Shown piece after piece: positions 1 through 7,956 of a stretch of 64,000 nucleotides of DNA. The translations under genes and the position numbers were made by a program. The notes below the pieces were generated by a model. It did no database searches and was not told the DNA's origin. It saw nothing but the letters and a program-made list of their open reading frames with translations. Source of the stretch: Anomalospiza imberbis (Eukaryota > Chordata > Aves > Passeriformes > Viduidae); the NCBI RefSeq assembly GCF_031753505.1, contig NW_027099792.1:1-64000 (forward strand). Direction: 5' to 3'. Each line of letters opens with the position of its first letter. Positions within the stretch are counted from its first letter, which is position 1.

Positions 1-1670
1 ATTTTTTTTTTTAATTTTTTTTCTGTGTAGTGATAATAACGAGATTTTTTTTGTTAGGATACCTTGCTTTAATGTTTTATATTTTTAATAAAGTGTGATT
101 TAAAGTTATTATTAGTTACATTATAATAGTTTATTACATTTATTGGGTAAAGTAAAAGTTCCTTGTATTTCATTGGTATCAAGTAATTAATGTTAGTCAT
201 TAATTGGTAAGAGTTTATAGTGAATTATTAAGGTACGAATATTGTTTATTCAGGTATGTATTTTTTAATTGTAGGTATTTCCATGTGTTTATATTGGTTT
301 TTATGTTAATGAGTTTGGCTTTTTTTGTTATGAATATCTTAGTATTTTATTAGGGTTTTTTTTATTCGTTTAGATGTTTGGTATGTGGATTATTTGTTAA
401 GTATGTTTTTATATATATATATATATATATGTTTTTAAATTTAAGTTATAAATATACTTGTTAAGGATTTTTGTAGAGTTCCATGTAAAAAATGAAGTAG
501 GTAGGGGAGATGGAAAGTAATAATTATAGTTAATAATAAAATTATTCTTTTATTTTTTAATAATGATTTAAGTTATTTAGTGATGTTTTAATTTTTGAAA
601 ATATGATGGGCTTATTTTTTATTTCTGCGTAATTGATTAATTTCTAAAACCATTTTGTAATGTTTTTGTAAATTGATTTCTTGTGATTTCTCGATTTGTA
701 TACTTTAAAACATGTTTTCTATTTATGATTGTGTGTTAAGAATAAAAAATTAACAGTTGTTTTATTTGGCAAAGTAGTATGTTTAAAGATGTTTATATTT
801 GGCAGCAATTTATGTAAAGGTACAGATGTGTTATTGTTTCATTTGGTTAGTTAATAAGTAAGTTTATTTACTGTGGTTCAAGTGTGAGTTGTAGTTCTTT
901 TAGGTGTTAAAAGAGATGTAGAAACAATAGAATTAGGTTATTAAAAGGTCATACTATTTTGATAATGAGAAGTCAATTTGTGTTGGAGTCATTGGGTATT
1001 TTTGGTTGGTGGTTGGGTGGTTTTTTTTGGTTGTTTTTTTTTGGTTTTTTTGTTTTTTTGTTTTTTTTTTTTTTTGTTTTTTTTTAATGTATTCTTGTTA
1101 TGTTTGGTCTTGGTAGGGTTAATTGTTTTAAATGGTAGGTAGGTTTGATGTTTTGAGGTAACTTCTTTGTGGTTTTGTGTGGTTTTGGGGTTGTTTTGTA
1201 ACTAAATATTAGACAGGTATTTATTTGTAATGATCTCGGTAATTTTACTTTTGGTGGTTGAACTGTCATTTGGGGTATGAGTGTCTAAATGCTCTTTGAA
1301 GAGTCGACGTCACGTGTAAGTTTTTTGGTTTGCGATTTAGTGTTTGTAAAGGATGAGGTTAGTTGTGAAGAGCTGTACTACCAAGGTGTGTAGAAAATAG
1401 GTTTTTAGGATTGGTGGCTGATAAGCAGCGTATTTGGAGGTGTGGTTCTGGTTGGTGTTACTTGTAGGTTTTGTTTTGGTTGTGGAACTATTTCTTTTGG
1501 GGGTTTTGTGTGTTTTAAATAAGGTTTGACACAGTGAGTAGGACTCTGGTCCGATTTCTTTTTTGTGGAACCGTAAGTATAAGGTTTTCTTTAGGTTATG
1601 CAATTGACGGGACTACCTTCTGGACTACTTACTAAGTCTTGTACTTGACGAGGTTTTTGTAACTCTGATT
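1..1670 (+). repeat. Tail of preceding unit U0 (AT/G+T-rich segment)
   Basis: This corresponds to about 11750-13379 of U1: the second AT-rich subrepeat without its exon block, then the G+T-rich lead-in to CpG island 1. It is visibly more divergent than the equivalent stretches of U1-U5, with scattered substitutions in 1-1020 and a longer interrupted poly-T tract at 1020-1086. It mixes markers that elsewhere distinguish the first and second subrepeat copies, for example a second-copy-like start near 91 and a first-copy-like motif near 745. A TA dinucleotide run lies near 411-430. No gene is seen. Confidence 0.9.
1306..1316 (+). promoter_or_regulatory. CRE-like plus E-box composite motif
   Basis: The sequence gacgtcacgtg overlaps a CRE-like core (gacgtca) with a perfect palindromic E-box (cacgtg). 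It sits in C-poor DNA about 460 bases before CpG island 1 and recurs in each later unit, near 13015, 23501, 35251, 46990 and 58725. Such composites can bind CREB/ATF and USF/MYC-type factors, but binding here is inference only. Confidence 0.35.
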
Positions 1671-1776
1671 TTGCAATCCAAGACGAAAAATGAGGAGACG
1701 AAGGAGGTAGAGAGAAGTTCTCTCCTTATAGGACAAAAAGGGTTTAACACAGAAACCCTGCATGGTCTAATCTTGC

Positions 1777-1798
1777 GGTGGGGGGTTGGGGGGGTGGG
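1777..1798 (+). other. Potential G-quadruplex
   Basis: G runs of 6, 7 and 3 bases are separated by loops of two and one bases, enough for four GGG tracts on the plus strand. It lies exactly where the C-poor stretch meets CpG island 1. The middle run is 7 G in U1 and 8 G in U2-U6. Confidence 0.6.
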
Positions 1799-1810
1799 TT
1801 CCGAGCGACG

Positions 1811-1829
1811 GCCGGGCCGGGCCGGGCCG
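1811..1829 (+). repeat. GGGCC pentanucleotide run, copy-variable between units
   Basis: A short gggcc tandem with three copies in U1, U4, U5 and U6 and four copies in U2 and U3. The difference shifts the reading frame of the whole downstream repeat, which argues against constrained coding through it. Confidence 0.85.
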
Positions 1830-1892
1830 CCCGCGGGGCTCGGCAGCGGGCGAGCACCGAGCTGTGCGCGCGAAACGGGAGGCGGCGGCGGC

Positions 1893-2062
1893 GGGGAGCC
1901 GAAGGGAGCCGAGCTGAGCCGAAGGGAGCCGAGCCGAGAGGCTCCGAGTTCAGCCGAGCCGAGCCGAGCTGCGCCGAAGAGGCGAATCCAGCCGAGTCTA
2001 GCGGCTAAAAGCCGAGGCGAGCCGAGGAGCCGAGTTCAGCCGAAGCGAGCCGAGCTCCGCCG
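1893..2062 (+). repeat. GCCGA/GAGCC degenerate minisatellite
   Basis: Many interspersed gccga, gagcc and gaagg words form an imperfect repeat inside CpG island 1. It creates long artificial frames rich in Ala-Glu-Pro-Ser-Arg. No splice or coding signal is specific to it. Confidence 0.75.
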
Positions 2063-2119
2063 AGCGCGGCATCCCGAGCAGGCCGGGGCGGGCTCGGGCT
2101 GCAGCCCGGCGGGCGCTCT

Positions 2120-2198
2120 GTGAGGCTCCCCCTCTTGTCCCTCTCTCTGCCTCTCCTTCTTCCTTCTTTCTCCCCGTATTCCTGTTCTCTGTCCGCAG
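2120..2198 (+). other. Possible 79-base mini-intron or strong splice acceptor
   Basis: A donor-like gtgagg at 2120 is followed by an almost pure pyrimidine tract and a clean tccgcag ending at 2198. This would be a strong 3' splice site. It could belong to a very short intron within CpG island 1 or accept from an upstream donor. It is unchanged in all six units. With no RNA data, transcription is inferred. Confidence 0.3.
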
Positions 2199-2751
2199 AC
2201 CCCCCCGGCGCGGCGCCCCTGGGCCCTGGCAGGAGTCCCCGCACGGGGCCGGAGGCTCTCGGCGGATCCCCCCGTGCCGGCCAAACGCCGCCCGGCACTG
2301 CCGGACCCGGGGCTTTCCCGGCATCGCGCCGAGAGCGGCCCCCGCTCTGTGCCGTGCCGTCCGTGCCGCGTCCCCGCCGTCTCTGCCACTCCCTCTTTCT
2401 GCCCCTCGCCTGTGACAGCGAGGCTGGGCAGGAGCTTCAACCCTTCGGGGGGCTTTCTTGTTGCGGCAGAGTCCCTTTCGGGGGGGATGGACACGTGGAG
2501 AGGGATTGAAGGAAGTGCTGGGCTGCTCTGCAGGGCAGTTGGACTCGTTCTGTGCCTTCTTTGGGGGCCGGGAAAAGGGGGCGAAGACGCGGGGCTCTGA
2601 TGTCCTTTGGGGCGCCCCAAGGTCCCTCGGAGAGGGAGGCACACTGCGGTGGAGGAGCAGGTGGGTGGCGAACGAGGGGGGGTCACGCTGGGTGCCGTCC
2701 CCCAGAGGGACCCAAAGCTGCCCCAAAATGCACGGGGAGGCGTGTGTGTAG

Positions 2752-3185
2752 AATACTAAATCCCGTCAAGTGTTTCGTTTTTGTAGCTATTGGTAAGAAT
2801 AGGAATTTGTCTCTGAATTCATTTGGAAAGAAACCCCGAGCAGCCCCAGGTGTGAGCTGTGAGGATGAGGAGGGGCCGGCTCCTGCCGGGGGCTCTTTTA
2901 AGGGGGTTTGCCTCAGCTCACTTTGGCATGGAGCTGCCGGAGAAGAGGAGCTTTTGGGGGGCTCCCGGGGCTGTCCTTGGAAGGACGGTGAGAGCTTGAG
3001 ACAGCAGAGTCTGGGGGATCACTTGGATACCTGGAGCATTGCTCCAAGGAGGTGCCGAGGGACAAACCTTTGTGCCGGGAAGAAGCAGCAGCCAAACAGG
3101 TGAGCCCATGTGTATTTGTAGCGGGGACATTTCTCCTTTCCCTTTTAAATTTCATCTTGCCAATCCCTCCACGGTGCTCCCAGGG
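2752..3185 (+). other. Mid-GC stretch with a donor-like site at 3100
   Basis: No protein domain is recognised. The sequence aaacag followed by gtgagc places a near-consensus 5' splice site at 3100, about 900 bases after the acceptor at 2198. The stretch between could therefore be an exon of a transcript from CpG island 1. A plus-strand frame crosses it but has no recognisable similarity. Confidence 0.3.
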
Positions 3186-3211
3186 AAAAAAAAAAAAAAA
3201 AAAAAAAAAAA
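3186..3211 (+). repeat. Poly-A tract
   Basis: An uninterrupted run of 26 A in U1. The equivalent runs are 27 (U2), 28 (U3), 28 (U4), 27 (U5) and 28 (U6). No retroposed gene body or target-site duplication was recognised next to it. Confidence 0.9.
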
Positions 3212-3560
3212 GGATTTTGAGGACAAAAGCAATTCAAATTGAAGGTAGCGACTTCTTTTCCATTATTGACCCTGTCTGAACAGGTGGGCAATCCCTCTTC
3301 GTTTGTGGTTTTGAGGGTATTGGCTGAAGGCAAACCTGCCTTTTCCAGGGTGTTAGGGGTATCCCAGGGGTGGCAGGGAACCCCTGGGTTCTATTTTAAA
3401 TGGAAGGGGGAAAATATTGTTGTCGTTTGATGGGTTCGATTTGAGGCTAACCCCCCCCTCCATTTTCATCACCCTTAGGTTTAAATGGAGGGGGCAGCCC
3501 CGTTGTCCCTCCTTTTAAAGGGTTTGGCTTGAGGTAAAATCCCCCTTTCCCATCATTTGT
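3212..3560 (+). other. Mid-GC intergenic stretch, no gene seen
   Basis: It contains recurring short motifs such as ttttaaatggaaggggg and ttttaaagggtttggcttgag, suggesting an old degenerate direct repeat spaced roughly 90-100 bases. No coding region, RNA gene or mobile element was recognised. Confidence 0.4.
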
Positions 3561-4035
3561 CTCGCCGGCCGGGGGTCTATGTAGAAATCACGAACGGGGC
3601 GGGACTGCTGAGGAAGGCGTCTCGAGCTGTTTAATTTTCTCGCATCACTCTCATGACATGCTTATGACAGTGGGAAGATGCCAGCAGCTCACATCCCCGC
3701 CAGCAGACCAAGAACCTAATGTTAGAATTTACTGGAAAGTTTTTGGACCGGTCACACGAAGCACAAGCATATTGACAGTAGTTCTGTCTAACCCCTGTAA
3801 GCACACGTACCTTTGCTTTTTAAAACAATGCTCGCTTATTTCGAGTGCAATACCTGCTTGTAAGCCTTAAAACACAATGCACGGGGCTCCATTCTCAAGC
3901 TTAGAACTTCCTAGTGTCTCGCTAGATGTACTTTTCTGTAGCTTAGGGAGTTGTTCTAGAGGGGCGTTAATACACAGACCATTGCTCTAGTTGTAGTTAT
4001 CTTCTACTTCTTGTATAATTTGTCTGCTGACAAAT
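3560..4035 (-). mobile_element. Possible decayed LTR-like segment
   Basis: On the minus strand this stretch ends in a degenerate polyadenylation-like aattaaa close to a cagctcgagacgcc motif, a layout resembling the R-U5 part of some endogenous retroviral LTRs. Internal retroviral genes, a primer-binding site and target duplications are absent. The call rests on general appearance only. It could equally be unique noncoding DNA captured in the unit. The same sequence is in all six units. Confidence 0.2.
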
Positions 4036-4080
4036 CTGATGTCTAGTGCTTAGCTCTACCCGCAGTTGTGCTGTTTGTGA

Positions 4081-4200
4081 GGCCTGCCTTTTTTTTGCAG
4101 CTTTCCCCAAACCCTCTGATTTTAAAGATTCCCACAATTTGAGGGATTTCATTTGAGGAAAGCCCCTTCTTTTCTGCCCTTCTAGGGGACGAAATGGAAG
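4081..4200 (+). other. Two splice-acceptor-like sites before CpG island 2
   Basis: A pyrimidine tract with ttttttttgcag ends at 4100, and cttctag ends at 4185. In U2 the second site has been altered by several substitutions yet still ends in a pyrimidine-rich cttgtag. No frame with recognisable similarity follows, so these may be chance sites or acceptors of a noncoding transcript. Confidence 0.25.
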
Positions 4201-4239
4201 GGGAGAACACATTTATTTGCCCTCGATGAAGTGAGGCGA

Positions 4240-4745
4240 GCACCTGAGTGTGGCGTCGGTTTCGGGGGTTGAACTGAAGGAAGCTGCAGCTCTCGCAGCG
4301 TTTGAAGGGTTGAAATCGGGGTGTGCCGCTGCCTTGGAGGGCGCTTCTTCTGCCCCTGGGCCGGCACCAAAGGTTCTGTGGCGGGCGCTGCTGGCATGGC
4401 CCGGGGAGCTGCTGAGGGGGAAGGGGAGTTTGGCGCGGCCGGGCTGCCGCGGGACCGCCAGAGCCGCGCCGCTGCGAGGCGTGCGGAGCCGAGGGGAGCT
4501 TTGCCGGGCCGGCGGGCGGGAGAGGCGGCGCGGCGCTGCGCCGGTGCCGGCCGGTGCCGGCCGCTCCGTCCGCTCCGGGCGCGGGGCTCGGGCGCCGCCG
4601 GGGCGCCCCGGGCCCGGTGCCGGCCCCGCCGGGCAGAGGGGGCAGCGGGCGGGGGTCTCCCGGCGCGGCGCCGCCTCTGCCCGCCGGAGGAGCCGCTTTC
4701 GTGCCGGGAGCGCGGCTTTCAATGTTCCCAAGTTCCTTGATGGGG
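4240..4745 (+). promoter_or_regulatory. CpG island 2 (U1)
   Basis: A compact, very GC-rich island with dense CpG, ending sharply near 4745. It includes a direct repeat of gccggtgccg near 4541-4560. Open frames on both strands overlap each other and have the composition expected from GC-rich noncoding DNA. It lies directly upstream of the strongly G-skewed stretch 4860-5934, the arrangement typical of a CpG-island promoter transcribing rightward. Equivalents: 15956, 26443, 38188, 49926 and 61662. Confidence 0.75.
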
Positions 4746-4964
4746 CGGTTTTGAGGTGGTTTTTAGGAATTGATTGTATCGTTTCGTTTGGTTCGTAGTA
4801 GGTGTATGCTAATGGACACGGTGTACTTCTCGAATGTCATGGTTCTTGGTTCAGGTGCTGATGACAAGGGGTTTTTTCGATTGAGCTTTGTTGTTGGATT
4901 TTTTTTTTTTTTTTTTGTGGGATTTTGGTTGGGGTTTTTTTTGGTTGGTTGGTTGGTTGGTTGG
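4746..4964 (+). repeat. T-rich junction with poly-T and (TTGG)n microsatellite
   Basis: After CpG island 2 the sequence becomes T-rich, with a poly-T run ending at 4916 and a (ttgg) run at 4941-4964. The ttgg run has six copies in U1 and five in U5 and U6, so it is unstable between units. Confidence 0.8.
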
Positions 4965-5934
4965 ATAAAAATTATAATTTAAAATTATATTTTTTAAGGT
5001 TTACAGTGGTTTTTATGGGTCGTAGCATGAAGTAGAGGGTAGGTTTTTAATTCGGTTGTGGTGACTTTTTTTGCCGTAGAGTCTGTAGTGTTTGTTTTGG
5101 TGGGTTTGAGGTAGTGTCCTGTAGTTCATTAGTGAGGTTTTTATAATATTGATGATTGCATTATTGTTTAGTGTATTATAGAGGTTTTATTCATTTGGTT
5201 TTTTGATTGTCGTGTATGTTTTATTGTTGCAGAGAATTTGGGAGATATTGTTTATGGTTACACTTATCTTTTGGCTTCGTGTTTATTTCTAGGTAGTATT
5301 TTGGTTTTGATGGTTTGAGGCGTTATGGGTTTATTGAGTTAGGAATACTTTTGCTGTTGTTAATTTAAGTTGTTGGGTTTTTGGTTTTTTTTTGTTTTTT
5401 TTGTAGTTTGATCTATTTGGTTGCAGTTTTTTATTCGTTTTATTTTTGGGAACATGGGTATTTATATGCTAGATTTTTTTAAGGCAGTTATTTTATTTGG
5501 GTGGTGATTTGTTTGTTTCTCTGTGGTTTAGATTTTTTTATATCGGTAATGAGTTTGGTGGGTTTTTTTAGTTAATTTTATAGAGTATTGGGTTCTCTTT
5601 ATGAGTTAGCGTAGAGGTAGAGTTTTGGTTCTATTTTTGGGTTTTAGTAACGTTCAGGGTCTGCTGTAGGGTTTGGAGTTTAGTATGTTAGTTGGGTTTG
5701 GTTTTGTTTTTTTTTTTTTTTTTTCTTCTTTTTGGTGGTCTTTGTGATTTGCTGTGTGGGTTTCTATAGGGCTTGAACAAATTTTTGTTTCATTCGTGTG
5801 ATGTGATAAGAATTGTTAGCGAAAAGAGTGTAGTGTGGGGTTTTTTTGCTGGTAGTTGGTTGGCCGGTGGAGCCGTTCTAGCATTTTTGGACGGCATTGG
5901 TGGGAATTGGATGCTGTTTGTATTGGCATTTTAG
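4860..5934 (+). other. C-depleted, G+T-skewed stretch (U1)
   Basis: The plus strand is dominated by T and G. For example 5521-5580 has about 14 G but only 2 C. No open frame of note and no gene is recognised. The asymmetry stops abruptly near 5935, where the plus strand becomes A-rich. Possible causes are transcription-associated strand asymmetry, single-strand cytosine deamination, or an R-loop-prone stretch downstream of CpG island 2. Equivalents: 16576, 27063, 38808, 50546 and 62282. Confidence 0.75.
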
Positions 5935-7262
5935 TTTCAGGAATTGGATTTTAAATGCAAAATTATAACTATAATGAAAGAAAACAAATCCAGAAATATA
6001 AAAATGGGAATATAAAATTCCAGTTTTAAATACAAAGAGAATACATATCAAGAGAACATGTAACATAAATAATCTCTTACCACAAGATGTTATAATGTTT
6101 GATAGAGAGTGTTTTATATGTTTGTGTAAATACATGTAAACATAGATGATAGCTATAAACTAAATCCATATAAAATATCAACATAAAATGTATCATTAAT
6201 ATGTGTAGATATATAGAAATATAAAGTACAAAAAAACCCCAAAATCATAGAAATCAATACAATACATATAATACTGTGTATGTCTCATAATAACACAGTA
6301 TAATCCAAATATATTTTATGTCTAAATACAAAATATTTTGTATTTATTGTATATATAAAATTTATTGTAATACAATATACACGCTCTTATAAACGTAAAT
6401 ATCAAAACCATAAATACTGAAATATTCAAATATAGTTTAAAATAAATTTGTTTCATTTAATTTGGTAGTAGGCAGGGTTTTTATTGCAAAAATTATAAAA
6501 TAAAGCTAGAAGTCTATGTATAGAAATACATCATACATACGTTAAGATCTATATAAAAATTAAAAAGTAAGTAAATATATGTATGGGTGTATATATGACG
6601 TAAAATAGAAATAATAATTTATCTATCTTGTTGCATTATTATATAGATTACATCTTTTTAATATAATATGTCAATATACACTCTAAATGCAAATGTGAAT
6701 AAAATTATGAAAATATGTAAATATTTAAAGATCGTTTGAAGAAAGGGCTTTTTTAAGGTTTCGTTTGCTTAAAGGCAGGAATTTTCTTGAAAAGAAAAAG
6801 ATGTATATACATTTTATTTTGATATAATTCTAAATACAGATAATATATAATCGATGTATAAAGATATCTGTAAAATATAATATAGAAATAAAAATAAGTA
6901 ATAGGAAGAAATAGAATATAAGTAACACCATACATCACTCTACATTTAAAATGTAAATTTGAATATAAGTGCGAAAAATATAAATTTTAAAAAATTCAAC
7001 ACGGTTTAAAAGAAAGGATTTTTTTTTTTTTTTTACTTGGGTAGAGGAAGGGTTTTATTATAAACAGTATAAACCTTTTAGAAATATCAATCTGCATGTA
7101 GAAATATATCATCAATATATTGAGATATGTGTAAAAATATAAAATATAATAAAATATAAGTAATAGGAATAAATGTTATGATTATGCATCCATATACACT
7201 CTAAATCAAAATGTGGATATAAACATGAAAAGTATAAAAATAAAATAGATTGAAATATAGTT
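5935..7262 (+). repeat. A-rich segment of degenerate ~260-300-bp repeats (U1)
   Basis: AT-rich DNA in which a related word series recurs: cactct/cacgct followed by aaatgtgaata-like sequence, then a T-rich ttgggt/aaggcagg word, then agaaatataTcatc-like and gatatntgtaaaa-like words. Anchors at 6380, 6679, 6936 and 7197 are spaced 299, 257 and 261 bases. The copies are far more diverged from one another than the 11.7-kb units are, so this is an older nested repeat. No coding potential was seen. Confidence 0.6.
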
Positions 7263-7328
7263 TACAAGAGAAGTTTTTTTTTTTTTTAATTTGGGTTCTT
7301 ATTGGGTTAAAGGCAGGGGGATTTTGTT

Positions 7329-7363
<35 letters not shown>

Positions 7364-7397
7364 TTTTTTTTGTTTGTTTTTGTTTTTGGTTTTTTTT
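7263..7397 (+). repeat. Hypervariable poly-T tract before CpG island 3
   Basis: Two T runs flank a short unique word. The second run (about 7330-7390) is the most length- and sequence-variable place between units. U1 has a few G interruptions, U2 is almost pure T for about 55 bases, and U3-U5 carry many regularly spaced G interruptions. On the minus strand this is poly-A. Confidence 0.9.
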
Positions 7398-7956
7398 CCC
7401 GTGCGGCCCCAAGGCGAGAGGCAGCCCCCGGCTGAGGCGGGCGGCAGTGCCGCCTCCTTGTGGCCAGAGCGCGGTACTGCAGCCCCCCGCGGAGGCGCTG
7501 CAGCGGCCGCCATCTTGGGAGTGGCTCGGCCGGAGTGTCGCGGACTCACTTGACCTTCTCATGATGGCGGCAAAAAGGGCGGGAAAATCGAGGACCCCAC
7601 CGTTAGTCTACAGTGCTGCCTGCACAAAAACCCCGACGCCGCGGCGCCCCGGCGGGATTTTCCGCGGCGATTCCAGGGCCGTGCACGAGGGCTGTGGGGT
7701 CAGCAGCAGCGCCGGCGTGCGGATTTTTCGGCGGGGGCCGACAGGCATCGGCAAAAACGCCTCTCTCCGCCGACGGCCCCTCGCTGCCGCCATCTTGGGA
7801 GCGCCATGTCGCGGACTCGCTTGACCTTCCCAACTGGGCGGCAAAAACGGCGGGAAAAACCAGGATCCCGCTCTGCCTCCTGCTCCCCACCCTGACGCCG
7901 GCGCCGCCCGCGCGGGATTTTTTACGGTGTTGCCCGTGCCGTGGCCAGATGAGCTG
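7398..7956 (+). promoter_or_regulatory. CpG island 3: putative promoter and first exon (U1)
   Basis: A sharp GC- and CpG-rich island ending in a strong splice donor (gctg followed by gtgagt) at 7957. It contains three YY1-like cores (plus strand 7506-7518 and 7786-7796, reverse at 7563-7571) and two perfect E2F-type gcgggaaa sites (7579-7586 and 7850-7857). There is no TATA box. YY1 just downstream of the start site of TATA-less promoters is a familiar vertebrate arrangement, and an E2F pair suggests cell-cycle-linked activity. The donor feeds the URB1-like exon at 8062. Equivalents begin at 19118, 29634, 41378 and 53113. Confidence 0.6.
7506..7944 (+). repeat. Internal duplication of YY1/E2F module
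   Basis: Two imperfect direct copies, about 7506-7684 and 7786-7944. Each runs in order: ccgccatcttgggag, tgtcgcggactc, cttgaccttc, ggcggcaaaaa, ggcgggaaaa, gacgcc and cgggatttt. The duplication doubles both the YY1-like and E2F-like sites and is present in all complete units. Confidence 0.75.

Larger units (their letters stand above)
1776..2751 (+). promoter_or_regulatory. CpG island 1 (U1)
   Basis: There is an abrupt switch from C-poor DNA to a dense GC- and CpG-rich island. It contains a G-run cluster, GGGCC repeats, a GCCGA minisatellite and a long pyrimidine tract. Several long frames run through it on both strands, but they are dominated by repeat-encoded G/A/R/P/S/E residues and overlap one another, as expected of GC-rich DNA poor in stop codons. 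Such islands usually mark promoters or unmethylated DNA. No TATA box was seen. Equivalents lie at 13484, 23970, 35720, 47459 and 59194. Confidence 0.8.

Noticed and set aside
1671..2123. 150-codon plus-strand frame through the GCCGA repeat
   Set aside because: It starts at TTG rather than ATG and encodes repeat-derived residues. Its frame changes between units with the G-run and GGGCC counts.
1998..2726. 242-codon minus-strand open frame in CpG island 1, plus 216- and 183-codon frames overlapping it
   Set aside because: All frames on both strands are long here because GC-rich DNA lacks stop codons. Composition is low-complexity, no domain is recognised, and several frames lack an ATG. Conservation between units reflects recent amplification, not selection.
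4213..4798. 172- and 182-codon opposing frames in CpG island 2
   Set aside because: They overlap on opposite strands, have GC-driven composition and no recognisable domain; typical CpG-island shadows.
5878..6135. 85-codon minus-strand frame, and similar short frames in AT-rich DNA
   Set aside because: Low-complexity F/I/L/Y/K-rich translation of AT-rich repeat DNA with no domain.
7613..7956. Longer N-terminal extension of the chimeric frame (to about 200 codons)
   Set aside because: The extension is open but contains no ATG before 7949 and would need a GTG start. Treated as 5' leader.
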